A stretch of 64,000 bases of DNA from Carnegiea gigantea (Eukaryota > Streptophyta > Magnoliopsida > Caryophyllales > Cactaceae): positions 1 through 64,000 of the forward strand of contig JAKOGI010001348.1 of the NCBI GenBank assembly GCA_029747015.1, written 5' to 3'. Both the position numbers and the translations under genes were made by a program. The number at the start of each line of letters is the position of its first letter. Positions within the stretch are counted from its first letter, which is position 1. Positions 54,081-64,000 of the stretch are shown piece after piece. The notes below the pieces were generated by a model, which saw only the letters and a list, made by a program, of their open reading frames with translations, was not told the origin of the DNA and did not search any database.

Positions 54081-55250
54081 GCTCTATCCAAAGGGCCTAC
54101 TGCACCATCAAATGCAACCTCAATCGTTGAACAAAATGATGACTCACACATCATCCTCAGAAATTTATGAAGGGATCCCAACAGTGTCATTACCATCTCA
54201 TGCAATTCTCATCAAATTGATTGATGATGATGTTGTGGCAATACTGTGGACCTATCTAGATATGCATTCTTCTACACTAGCAAAGTCAACCTTATATGAT
54301 TTCTACCTAGACCTAGGTCTAGAGGCATGGAGACATTAGAATATGATGATGATCATGGCTTTGGGTGGCAAACTTACTTCAACAGGAGGTCAATTCGACA
54401 AGAAGTGAACCGAGCTTCTCAGTCAGCAGGATTCAAAATGCGAAGATAGAGACCGCCATAAAAGAAAAATAAGAAAAGCAAAAAGAAGAAGTCAAAGGCA
54501 AAAAAGAAGCTACAGATAACTTCTAAAGAGGAGTACATACCGTCAATTAAAACCCCTTTTACTTTATGTGATTACATCTTCAAGGCTTTCTTTGGCAATG
54601 ATTCCTCTGATCATGATGACACCCTGGAAGGATTACATCCCCAAGGGTTTCTTTGGCAATGATTCCTCTGATCATGATAACACCGCGGACGATGAAGTAG
54701 TCCAATGTTGCATGGTTTTCATTGGTGGATAAGTGGGAAGAAGTAAACGCCAATCATAGAAATACCACTCAAAAAGTGGATCAAGTAACTCTTCGGTTCG
54801 GTCATCAACTCTAACCGCTAGAATTAGTGAGAAAAGAGAAGGAGAAAGAAATGGCACTAGAAGGACTACCAACTTTAGTGAATGCTAAAGAAAACAGAGA
54901 TGAGGAAGCAATTCCCTTAACCTCAAATAGCAAAGGCACCGCTAAGAATAGACAGCTAATTAAGGAGCCTGAGAAGGATCTGTCCATCCGGGTCCCTTGT
55001 CGAGTTTGTCAAGGGTCTCATAAAGAAAGAGTCTATTATGAAGTAATCTCTCTTCTTAAGGTAATGCCAGCACGCCTAAGTCTCCATGATGCTCCACAAA
55101 TGTCAAAAGTGCTAAGAAGGGCACCTCTTCAAGCGTTGATGGACCCTGATGATTATAAGGATCAAGTCAACCTTATTGAGGTGGATGAGGTGTTGTCCTC
55201 CCCTTTAAACCAATGTGATGTATGCATGGCTTGCATAACATTCTCTAGGG
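54081..55250 (+). pseudogene. Element I spacer and pre-protease region
   Basis: Between gag and protease lies basic/acidic low-complexity coding text. It includes a 61-bp tandem duplication (54570-54691) and an open stretch 54827-55267 ending LSLHDAPQMSKVLRRAPLQA and VNLIEVDEVL, typical of the segment ahead of the Tat/Ogre protease. Its individual role is unknown. Confidence 0.6.
54570..54691. repeat. 61-bp tandem duplication
   Basis: Units 54570-54630 and 54631-54691 both start GATTACATC and contain TTCTTTGGCAATGATTCCTC. The period is not divisible by three, so the frame changes. The units differ at only a few positions. Confidence 0.92.
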
Positions 55251-58230
55251 TCTGCGGATCACAATAGGCCTTTATATGCAACCGGTATGATCAGGGATAA
55301 AAGGATAAATCATATCCTACTCTATTGTGGTTCAGCGGTCAACCTTCTCCCATTAAGGGTATTGAGAGCGATAGGGATAACCAAATTAGTTGCCCTCAAC
55401 TTTGCTTACAATATAAGGATTTAATTAGGTGAGGCAAAAAGCCTTAGGTACTGTTGTTTTGAATGTTGAGCCAGATGACCTCTATACAGATGCTCTCTTT
55501 CATGTAATAGATGTCAATACTTCTTACAAGGCCCTACTTGGGTGGTCGTGGCTTCATACCACCAAGGTTATTGCCTCAACTCTCTACTAGTGTTTGGAAT
55601 AAATTGATGAGCATGGTAACAAGATGACAGTCTGCGGGGATGCAAATCCTTTTCATGAGGAAGACGTTAATTATGCCGAAGCCAACTTTAACACATCAGC
55701 ATAGTCTAAAACCTCCCAAGTTCCTTTAGACCAAAAAGGGGGGCAACCAAAAAGAAAATCCCATGGCTATTACTATGCCTTAAAAGATCATTTAGGTTGT
55801 CAACAGCTATGCTAGTAAAGTCAGGGAATATTAATCCCCATGATCAAAGGTGTTGTTCAAATACATGCACAATGATAAAAGAAAGGTTGGCTAAAAGGCC
55901 TTAAAACGATTAAGGGAAATTATGAACTCTCTTGTCATGAGTTACAGTTTTCCTCTTTGAAGAATTGATCATTTGATGCCCAAAAAACCTTGAACGTAAG
56001 AACATTACTTCATAACAAGAAAGTGGTTTTAAGAGGAACTCACCAAACCCTCTGATAGTAGTGTCTTCTTCAAGCGGTCCAGCCTAAGAGAATCATCACA
56101 ATCTCAAAAGAGGAGAAAGAACAACAATAAGAGGGGATTTATCGAAGGTAACAAAAAAAAAAGGCATATCTCTCATGAATGTAGAGTCCTAAAAGCTTCA
56201 TTTAAAGGGAATGTCTCCGAAACACTCCAAGTATCACATGACGGGGGTTCTTAAGGCTCATGCCATGAATGATATAGTTTTTACTCCCTAAGAACAAGAG
56301 ATGTTCTTCCAAAATGAGCAAGTCCAATCTCGAATCTTGGTATTTTAAATACTTAGAAAAGTTAATGAACCCCAACAAACAAATATCTAAGTTAGAAAGT
56401 AAAAGAAGTGGAAGCTGAAAAAAAAAAGAAAAAGCAACAGCCTAGGAACCTTGTTTGGGTCTGTGAGCAAAACAAAGTTCAGCAAGCAAAACAATTTAAT
56501 GTCACGTTCATCGTTGATGAGAAATATATTCAAAATTTTGAATTTCCTTGTCAAGAATATTCTAAACATCAAGAGATTGTCACGACAGACCATGAATGCG
56601 CAGTGAAGTTCTAGTTCAAGTTTAAGCTGATTCGCTTAAAAGTTTAAATCACGACATAATTCCTGAATGAGAGCCCTCTCAAGATTTTGTTAAGGTTGTT
56701 CAACCTACACCACCAAAAATGAAAGATGGTAGTCAAACAACATTTAATGAGCTTTGGGAGATAAATTCACGGACAACTGATGATCCTAAGCCATTTCTTA
56801 TGAGCATCATACTAAATGATGAAGAAGTGTCATAATATAAGCAACTCCTTCAAGAATACAAAGATGTATTTGCTTGGGGATATTAAGACATACCAGGGTT
56901 GGATCCAAATGTCTCTATTCATAAGTTGGCTATTTCTGAAGCTGTAAAGCCAATAAAGCAGAATCAGCAACATTTTTGTCCTGCGCTAGCAATCCAAATA
57001 AAAGTTGAGGTGGACAAATTCTCAAAGGCTAACTTCATTCCTGAAGTTCAATACCCAACTTGGTTGGCTAACATTGTCTCTGTTTGGAAAAAGAATGGCC
57101 AATTCTACAAATGGCTGAACTTCAGCAACTTAAACAATGCATGCCCCGAGGATAATTTTCCAATACCAATCACTGAGCTCCTTGTAGATGCCACTACTAG
57201 GATTGGAGTTCTATTTTTCATAGATGGTTTCTTGGGGTACAACCAAATTAAGATAGACCCAAAAGGTGAATATTAGTTTGCCTTCGGAATGTCAAAAGGC
57301 ATATGCTACTATATAGTAATGTTGTTTGGTTTGACAAATGCCGAGGCCACTGACCAGAGAGCCATGACAATCATTTTTCATGACTTCCTCCACAATCTAG
57401 TTGAATTATATGTTAATGATTTGGTTGTGAAGATAAAAGATAGAGAAAATCATCTATATGACCTAAGCAAAGTCTTCGTAAAGTTGAGGGTACATCAACG
57501 TAAGGTGAACCCCTTAAGATGTACATTTTTTGTTACTTCAGGGGAGTTCCTCGGTTTTATTATTTAGAAAGAAAGAATTAAAATTGACCCTGACGAAGTC
57601 AACGCTATAATCCTAATGCCTCCTCCAAGAAACTTAAGAGAATCATGTGGTTTGTAGGGAAGGTTGGCTTATGTAAGGTACTTCATCTCAAATTTGTCAG
57701 GGAAGTGTCAACCTTTCACAAGACCCTTAAAAAAACACACTCTTCATTTGGTATCAAGCTTGCCAAAATGATTTTGAAAGCATCAAACAATACTTAAGAA
57801 GGCCACTTGAACTAATTACTCCAGTACAGGGAAGACCCCTAATCTTGTACATAGTAGCCCTCGAACGGTCTTTAGGAGTCATGTTGGCTAAATGCAATGA
57901 TGACGAGAAAGAAAATGCCCTATACTATATTAGCCGGACAATGGTGGGTGCAGAAATAAATTACTCACTCTGTAGAGGAAATTTTCCTTGCTTTAGTCTT
58001 CGCCTTTCAAAAGTTAAGGCATTACCTCCTATCCTATCGTATCACTGTAATTTCAAAGGAAGATCCATTAAATATATATTGTCGAAGGCTATGCTATCAG
58101 GGAGATTAGTTGAATGGGCTATGTTTTTAGCCCCTTTTGACATCAAGTTCGTTGTCTAAAAAAGCAGTGAAGGGACAAGCTATAGCTAATTTTCTAGCGG
58201 CACATTAATTCCCAGATGAGGAGGAACTAT
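55251..58230 (+). pseudogene. Element I protease, RT and RNase H remnant
   Basis: Protease near 55310: INHILLYCGSAVNLLPLRVL, where an Asp-Gly pair is expected, so the active-site Asp is lost. RT at 56890-57570: FYKWLNFSNLNNACPEDNFP, LFFIDGFLGYNQIKI, FGLTNAEATDQRAM and the box LYVNDLVVKI, where YVDD is usual. A stop at 57276 splits it. RNase H at 57830-58190: LGVMLAKCNDDEKENALYYI, KYILSKAMLSGRLVEWAMF and FDIKFVV. The final block GTSYS..NFLAAH lies near 58175. No integrase follows. Confidence 0.85.
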
Positions 58231-58362
58231 CAGATTATCTGCCAAATCATGAAGTTATACTTGTTGAAACAAAATCATAGCAGTTATTGCCTATTAAGCA
58301 ATGTTCACTTTTACTTATAAAGTAGCCTTGCCCAACTCTAAACTGTTTTAAATATTATGATA

Positions 58363-58553
58363 ATTGCTTCCTCTATCCTATAAAATTTGTCCTACGAGCG
58401 AAAGAATTTGTTTAAGGGTGAATTATTTAATGCGTCATTTTTTATTGATTTTAGAAGAAAAAAAATTTTTTAATAATAATCGTAGTAAGAAGGAATTTTA
58501 TTTTGGGACTTCCATAAAAAGAAAGAAGGACAAATACTTTAAGATAGAGAGAA
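58363..58553. mobile_element. Stowaway-like MITE, about 191 bp, TA target
   Basis: The left end CCTCTATCCTATAAAATTTG..TCCT mirrors the right end AGGACAAATACTTTAAGATAGAG. Dinucleotide TA lies at both borders (58361-58362 and 58554-58555). Size and CTCTATC ends fit mariner-type MITEs. It lies just past the truncated end of element I. Confidence 0.65.
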
Positions 58554-58555
58554 TA

Positions 58556-60091
58556 TCTTTCATAAAAATTTCCCTCCTATGTTTTTAAGTCTTTCACAAA
58601 ATTAGGATCTATTCCACTGTTAAACAGAAGAAAGATAATTAAGGATTTCTTTGATTAGCACGGTGTGAAATACATAACACACAGTTGGGTGATCATCTAC
58701 ACTCAAGATTAAAGTTCAGTAATTTTCTAGATTCTTTTTGATATTTGGTGATTTTTTGAACTTTTGGATTAAAGTTTGGTAATTTCTAAAACTTTATTTC
58801 CTTTTTTAATTAAGGGAAACTATAAATAACAAAGCAATTTGTCCTTGTCATAGCTCCTTTAGGTCCAAGTGATGCTCAAACTATTTTTGCCCCTTGTTGG
58901 TACTTCATGTCATGTAATGGAAAGAAGGTGAAAAGAAAGATAGAAAAAAGTATGTTCTCTCTCAATATTCTCTGACATTCTAGGAACTATTTAATTAAGA
59001 ATTAGATGCCAGTTTTTACATGAGATCATGAATTGGCCCCAAAATATTCCAATCAGAAAAACACTTTTTTTCTTGTAACCTTTTCTTATTTATTCTATCA
59101 CTTTCACTTGTGGTTCCCTGCTTCTTTAGAAATGATGGTGTTGCCATGAAGTTGTTAAGCTTGTGCAACCAAGTTTAAATAATACATACAAGAAAAGTAA
59201 TCGATCTATAAAATATTTTCTTAGGAGGGGATAATTTACCAACAATGATTATGTTTGACTACATTCCTACTTAATTTGATTGATGCAAATTACAGCTGAA
59301 AGAGCATTATGGTCCCATATTTATTACAAGAGATTAATGGAATTTCTTACCATCACCTAAGAAACAAGGAAAAAAGAAAACAAATGGAATGAGCTCAGCC
59401 AAGATATAGTCCTTAATTAACTACGTTAAGTATTTAACAAGCTTTCCAATTTTATGATAAAGATCTTTAATTGACTTATCAATTCATAGAAAAATAAGAT
59501 CTGATCCATTTAATCAATGAATCGGTAATGACTTAAACAAACCAACTTTTCAATGAGAAGACTTGACCCCACCCAATGAGTATTGACCACCCTAAAAATT
59601 TTGCCATTATAAGTATCCTAAACCATTGAATTTGGAATTAGCCCCGTGACGGTTCTTCTCCGAACAATGTACCAATAGTAGAGTTGTGCAAAATCCGTTA
59701 ATCAGTCTTTTAGTTAACCAAAAATTCAATTAGTGAAAATGTCAAACCGAAACCGAACTGAAATTTTTGGTTAACCGGTCGTTCAGTTTGGCTAAAATTT
59801 GATCCGTAACCGAACCGAAAAATTTGGTTAATCAGTTTTTCGGTTCGGTTACAGTGTTAACCGCTATATTAAAAAAAAAAACCTGAATTTGCAGTACTAT
59901 TTTCATATCAAATTAAAACCATACTTAATGCTACTGCCTACTAGTTCTAATTGATAGTTGATACCACATGAAAGTGGAGAAGCCATGTGCGCCAATAGGC
60001 CCAACCCTTAGCAAAAGACCAAAAGCAAAGCTAACCATCAAGTCTTTAACAAGAGCTTCACCATAGCAAAATGGGTTCTTTTTCAGGGGAA
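58556..60091. other. Unassigned AT-rich sequence
   Basis: No gene. A short internal repeat (ATTAAAGTT(C/T)(A/G)GTAATTT at about 58710 and 58770) and an AACCGAACCG-rich patch (listed separately) are the only visible structure. Confidence 0.45.
59679..59875. repeat. AACCGAAC-rich patch, possible hAT-like MITE fragment
   Basis: It starts TAGAGTTGTGCAAAA, similar to the TAGAGNTGG ends of the two hAT-like MITEs. It contains repeated AACCGAAC and GGTTCGGTT words that can fold on themselves. No matching right end or 8-bp TSD was found. Confidence 0.35.
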
Positions 60092-60722
60092 TGTATTCAA
60101 CCTAAAATTATATTAATTTAGACCCTTTTTATTATCTATTATTTGCTCAAAATAAATTATTAATTTTAATAATGTTTCTACTTATTTGGTAGGAACCAAA
60201 AAAACCTGAAAAAATAAAGAAATTAGCTCAAATAAGATCTGGATCAGGCTAAGCAAAGGGAGAAGGAAAGGAAAAGAAAAGTTTGTGGCCTAGTGGCTCA
60301 TTTCTATGTACAGCTCAACCCAGCCATCCAGTCACCTAGCCGCCCTCCTCTTCTCTCAGCTTTCTCTCTCCTCTTCAGGCCTGTACTGCTATTTTTCGCA
60401 TGCGGCTTAACATGTCTGGCCCAGTCCTAAGGCTAGTTTCTCACTAAGCCTTTTCCAGCAGAATGGGCTTGTTTGTTCTTTTTGTTTTGCTTGGTCTAGT
60501 GCCTTCTTCTGCTCTAAGGCAGACCTCTTCTTTTAGTTTCTAGCCGTGCACCAATCCCTGTTTGATATCCCATGTGCATGGCACATGATCAGAAGCCCTC
60601 CTCACTTACTGCTCGCACGTGGAACGCATGTGACGATGGTTTCCCCCCTTCTTTCTCTCACCTAAACCCGGCGAACCTGAGCTTTGCTGCTTCATCTTCT
60701 CCCCAAGATGCCACGCCTTTTC

Positions 60723-60743
60723 CTCTCTCTCTCTCTCTCTCTC
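60723..60743. repeat. (CT)n microsatellite
   Basis: About ten CT units within the CT-rich part of the J LTR. Confidence 0.9.
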
Positions 60744-60788
60744 CTCCTTCAACCACTTCATAATTCTCCCATGAATTCTAGTTGATAC

Positions 60789-61003
60789 TGTTAAATTTTT
60801 ATATTAATTGGGCTTTCAACAACGAGTCATGCACATAAGCTCCAATGAGGTTCCATCCCAAAACCAATTGGCAATGGGGGGAGTAACTCACAAGCTTATA
60901 TAGATGCTCAAGCCCTTTAATTTCATCAATGTGGGACAACACCCACTATCATTTTCTTTGAATTTTATCAATGTGGGACAATACCCACTTTCATACTCCA
61001 ACA
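60789..61003 (-). repeat. TRIM 3' LTR
   Basis: 215 bp. It contains two copies of ATCAATGTGGGACAA(C/T)ACCCACT (about 60926 and 60968), each an inverted GTGGG..CCCAC. Confidence 0.93.
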
Positions 61004-61095
61004 CACCCCTCACGTGTGGGCTACTAGCAAGGCCCAGCATATGCACACAATTTTTAATCAAACGGGGACGGTGGCAAATCAAGATCGAGCAACCC

Positions 61096-61107
61096 GCTCT
61101 GATACCA
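61096..61107 (-). promoter_or_regulatory. TRIM primer-binding site (Met-initiator tRNA)
   Basis: On the - strand it reads TGGTATCAGAGC, directly adjacent to the LTR at 61108. Confidence 0.93.
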
Positions 61108-61322
61108 TGTTAAATTTTTATATTAATTGGGCTTTCAACAACGAGTCATGCACATAAGCTCCAATGAGGTTCCATCCCAAAACCAATTGGCAATGGGTGG
61201 AGTAACTCACAAGCTTATATAGATGCTCAAGCCCTTTAATTTCATCAATGTGGGACAACACTCACTATCATTTTCTTTGAATTTTATCAATGTGGGACAA
61301 TACCCACTTTCATACTCCAACA
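61108..61322 (-). repeat. TRIM 5' LTR
   Basis: 215 bp. It differs from the left copy at two sites (GGGTGG against GGGGGG; CACTCAC against CACCCAC). Confidence 0.93.
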
Positions 61323-62240
61323 GTTACCCATCATTTCCATCATCATCACCATCAAGAATATAACAATTACAAGGAGTTTAAGGAAAGAATTAATTGCAGT
61401 AATGGAGACTTAAATTTGGGGCTGGAAATGGGCGATAAAATCAACGGCAAGGTCGAATCAAGAGGGGGCATCATAGCAGGGATTTGAGTAGAATTATCAG
61501 TTCTCAATTTTTCTTTTTTTCCGTTTCCACTTTTGTTTTTCTCCGTTTAAGATTTAGTTCAAATTCTCAAAAAAATTAATATAATGAAATTTGCGGCTTC
61601 AAATCTAAGTAAGGATTTTGGTTTGCCATTGACTTTAGCATCAATAGGTTTAAATTGATGTTCCTTTCCTCTCTGTTTTTATTTACTATGCATAGGCAGA
61701 TTTGGGGTTTTGTGTTCGATTGTTCTATTCTTACATCTGCTCTGCTATGGCAATTCCCTTTATTTCATTGTTGTTTGGACTTTGACAACTTGAGGATGGA
61801 AATTTCGTTTTGAGTTAGCAATTGTTGCACAAATTGAAGTTCGTTTATGGCTTGAGTTTAGACAATTTCAAGGAGCAAATGACAAGAATATGAGAAATGG
61901 TCTGGCTACATTGATCTTTTTTAAAAAAAAAATTGATTTCTATTTTTTTAGTTTTTATCTTTAGTTGTTACTAGTTATGACTTTTCTTTGTTAGTTGCAG
62001 AGAGATGTTCATATTATTTATTGTTTTGTCACTTTTTCTAAGTTAGTCAAATAAGGTGATTTTTTTTTGTTTAATCCTGTCAAAACCAGTTTCTAGTTTA
62101 ATAAACTTAGTCTTAGTCCTTAATTGGCTGTTAGATTAGAAATTTTAATAATATAATTTCATAACCTATCTTTGGGGATCAACACCTGCAAGTACCACAA
62201 CATTAAAAACCAAACACTTGCAGATTTTACAACTAGTTTT

Positions 62241-62258
62241 TGGAGGCGTTGCGAGGGA
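62241..62258 (+). promoter_or_regulatory. Element J primer-binding site (Asp-tRNA-like)
   Basis: TGGAGGCGTTGCGAGGGA, a mutated form of the TGGCGCCGTTGCCGGGGA type, lies nine bases after the LTR. Confidence 0.75.
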
Positions 62259-63298
62259 TAAATTTGTGAAATTAGGTTGCGTCGAGTCGTAATTTAGTCA
62301 ATTGAGTCATTTTTGTTTCGTTTCATATTTTCATTTTTGATTTCATTTGATTACTTGTTTAGATTTAGTAGTTTTAGTTTAGTTTAGATTTCTTTTGTTT
62401 TTGGTTTTTTATTAGAGTTTTATTTTGATTTTTATTTTAGTTAATTTAATTCTATTTCAAGTGGTTATTTTCTACCAAAAAAAAAAAACTAGCAATTTGG
62501 ATCAGGTGCAGGACAAAAGTAGAATTGGTAAAAATCAGCAATGCAAGTTTTTCTAGATTTTTAGTTTGTATTTGCATTTTTCAATGCTATTTTGTGCTTA
62601 TTTTTTTGATGTGATATTTTTATCGGATTCCTAGGCAGTTTTAGAGTTTAGATGAATTTTTGTGAAATTTTTAGGCATTTTCAAAATTTTCAACAATTTT
62701 CGGAAATAACTTTCTGTTTAGATTTTTCTGCACTGTTCTAGGATTCTGCGGAATTTTCTGTGTATAGTGCTCTAATTTTGAAATTTGATTTTCTATTTTG
62801 ATTTTATTTTTTAGCTTTTGCCTGTGTAGGTTTTAATTTATTTTCTATCTTCCTTTAGTTTGTGTTTTCTGTCTTTGTTTTCTTGAAAGGGAGCCTTGGA
62901 GCAACGATAAGGGTGTCTCCGTATGACCAAAAGGTCACGGATTCGAGCCTTAGAATCAGCCACTGACAAAGTCAGGTTAGGTTGCCTACAATTCACCCCT
63001 TGGGGTTCGGCCCTTCCCCGGACCCTGCGTGAATGCGGGATGCTTGTGCACCGGACTGCCATTTTTGTCCTTGTTTTCTTTTTAGGATTAGTTTACTTTC
63101 TACTTTAGTACTATGCCCAAAAAAAGGGGGAAAAAGTAAAAAAGGAAAAAAAGAAAAATACATAAAATATTTTGTGAGGATGTAGGATTCACATGACTAG
63201 TTGGGTTAGAGCCCTGAGAGCAATAGACTTGTTACGAGTGAGTCCAACCCTGAAGTTGAACCCAAACCTGAACCCAAGCTAAACTTGAATTGCAAGAT
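62259..63298 (+). other. Element J untranslated leader
   Basis: T-rich sequence with no ORF, interrupted by an Au-like SINE at 62889-63066. Short runs (TTTCTGCACT, TCTGTGTATA..GCTCTAATTT) are shared with the leader of B. Confidence 0.6.
62889..63066 (+). mobile_element. Au-like SINE, nearly full length, with TSD
   Basis: The body runs GGGAGCCTTGGAGCAACGAT, GGTCACGGATTCGAGCC (B-box-like), TTGCCTACAATTCACCCCTT, CCTTCCCCGGACCCTGCGTG and GCACCGGACTGCC, then a short T run. This is the order of plant Au SINEs as I know them. A 14-bp duplication (GTCTTTGTTTTCTT at 62871-62884, GTCCTTGTTTTCTT at 63067-63080) flanks it with one mismatch. It would be transcribed by RNA polymerase III and moved by LINE enzymes. 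Confidence 0.92.
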
Positions 63299-64000
63299 AT
63301 GGCAAAGAGAGATCTTTCAACGATATTTTCTATCCTCCTATGACCACTTTGCCATCATGTTTTAATTTACCTTACCGAGGACCTAATGTGAACTTCGACT
63401 TAAGATCTCATTATACTCAAATGCTCCTTAAATTCACAGGTTCAGAAGAGGCATATTTGTTTTTGAGAGAATTTGAACAAGTGTATTCCATTATGCATTT
63501 CCTAATATTTTTGTTGATATGGTGCGAATGAAATTGATTCATTTTGCTTTAAAAGATTCTGCTAAATGATGGATGTATAGCTTGGCTGCTAATTCTGTTA
63601 CTTCTTGGAATGACTTTCTTAAGTTGTTTTTAAGAAAGTATTTTTCTAATATCAAGATTGTTAAGCTAAGGAATAAAATTAATCAATTTGTTCAACTAAA
63701 AAGGGAATCGTTTTTGAAATACTTGGATAGGTTTAAGAATTTGTTGGTCCAATGTCCCTAGCATGGTTTAGACCAAGTATGTTTCTACAAAATTGTTTAT
63801 GAAGGACTTAGCCAACAAACTAGAGCCATGTTAGAGTCCATGTGCCAGGATGGCTTTTTTTCTAAGAGTGCCACTGCTGTTCGGGAGTTTTTAGAGGACC
63901 CAGTTGAGAAGACCACGCAGTGGGAACCGTTAGAGATGACAATCTAAGTTCCATGTTTGCTAGGGATGGGATGCATTATGTTTTTGATGTAAGTCACCTT
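63299..64000 (+). pseudogene. Element J Athila-type gag, partial
   Basis: ATG 63299 opens MAKRDLSTIFSILL and stops. A shifted frame from 63340 has LPSCFNLPYRGPNVNFDLRS and FLREFEQVYSIMHF. After another shift come WNDFLKLFLRKYFSNIKIVK, KYLDRFKNLLVQCP and YEGLSQQTRAMLESMCQDGF. These make up the retrotransposon Gag domain as seen in Athila elements, in the normal order. Stops near 63530, 63570, 63760 and 63945 disable it. The zinc knuckle and pol would lie beyond the window. Confidence 0.82.

Larger units (their letters stand above)
52101..58320 (+). mobile_element. Element I: decayed Tat/Ogre-like Ty3/gypsy, no integrase
   Basis: Consecutive gag, protease, RT and RNase H remnants on the + strand carry wording typical of the Tat/Ogre branch: NGPITRSK, FEKFDGINGSLHEHLAHFYS, YVNDLVVKIKDRENH and ALYYISRTMVGAE. 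After the RNase H tail near 58200 the similarity ends with no integrase or 3' LTR, so the element is truncated. No 5' LTR pair could be proven. Confidence 0.75.
60789..61322 (-). mobile_element. TRIM element, 534 bp, LTRs 215 bp and about 99% identical
   Basis: LTRs 60789-61003 and 61108-61322 are each 215 bp, begin TGTTAAATTTTTATA and end CATACTCCAACA. I count two mismatches. The 104-bp interior has a perfect Met-type PBS beside the right LTR (GCTCTGATACCA on +) and a purine tract beside the left LTR, so it reads on the - strand. There is no coding capacity. The flanks GATAC and GTTAC suggest a slightly mutated TSD. Near-identical LTRs mark the most recent datable insertion here. Confidence 0.93.
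60092..62231 (+). repeat. Element J 5' LTR (contains a TRIM)
   Basis: It spans 2140 bp, about 1.6 kb without the 534-bp TRIM and its TSD. It shares TTTGCTCAAAATAAATTATTAA and TTTGGTAGGAA-type words with the B LTR. It ends TTGCAGATTTTACA nine bases before the PBS. A 10-unit CT run lies at 60723-60743. Confidence 0.8.
60092..64000 (+). mobile_element. Element J: Athila-like LTR retrotransposon, 5' part, runs off window
   Basis: Its LTR start (TGTATTCAACCTAAAATTATAT), CT-rich middle and CACTTGCAG end parallel the LTR of B. An Asp-tRNA-like PBS, a long leader and an Athila-type gag follow. A TRIM and a SINE are nested in it. The 3' part, including any pol and 3' LTR, is outside the window. Confidence 0.82.

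Noticed and set aside
60888..61113. ORFs on both strands
   Set aside because: They lie inside the TRIM, which has no coding capacity.
1..64000. CRISPR array, operon, prokaryotic promoter or ribosome-binding site
   Set aside because: All features are of plant nuclear type. The repeats present are LTRs, MITEs or microsatellites without regular unique spacers.

Overview
This window looks like repeat-rich nuclear DNA from a flowering plant, probably a eudicot. The evidence is several lineages of plant Ty3/gypsy LTR retrotransposons, two short TRIM elements, an Au-type SINE, and hAT-, Tourist- and Stowaway-like MITEs. I found no intact host gene, no rRNA or tRNA gene and no CRISPR array. Every transposon reading frame I followed carries stops or frameshifts, so coding entries are listed as pseudogenes. 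LTR edges were placed by eye from paired repeats, TG..CA ends, primer-binding sites (PBS), polypurine tracts (PPT) and target-site duplications (TSD). Lineage names rest on remembered family motifs, not on a search.

Layout. Positions 1-4690 hold an AT microsatellite and unassigned sequence. From about 4692 to 47498 lies one nest of elements. The outermost, E, is an Athila-like non-autonomous element on the + strand that lacks its 5' end. E is interrupted by C (5302-17328, - strand, gypsy with a Met-type PBS), by a Cassandra-like TRIM with 5S-rRNA-like LTRs (18662-19376), and by G (19716-45853, - strand, Del/Tekay-like with LTRs near 2.8 kb). D (5889-10945, - strand, related to E) sits inside the left LTR of C. 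A (21242-36001, + strand, gypsy) sits inside the left LTR of G. B (23721-30347, + strand, related to E) sits inside A between the gag zinc knuckle and the protease. A solo LTR (34009-35257) sits inside the 3' LTR of A. The deepest stack is therefore E > G > A > B.

To the right, 47499-52100 is mostly unassigned with simple repeats. Positions 52100-58320 hold I, a decayed Tat/Ogre-like element without an integrase. Positions 58320-60091 hold a Stowaway-like MITE and unassigned sequence. From 60092 to the window end is the 5' part of J, an Athila-like element with gag. Its LTR carries a 534-bp TRIM with nearly identical LTRs, and its leader carries an Au-like SINE.

B, D and E share one architecture: Athila-type LTRs, an Asp-tRNA-like PBS where it survives, one ORF derived from the gag C-terminal half plus an acidic tail, a long conserved non-coding 3' region, and no protease, RT or integrase. 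The best candidates for something little described are this gag-only family, its paired internal and terminal purine tracts, and an acidic ORF ahead of gag in G.
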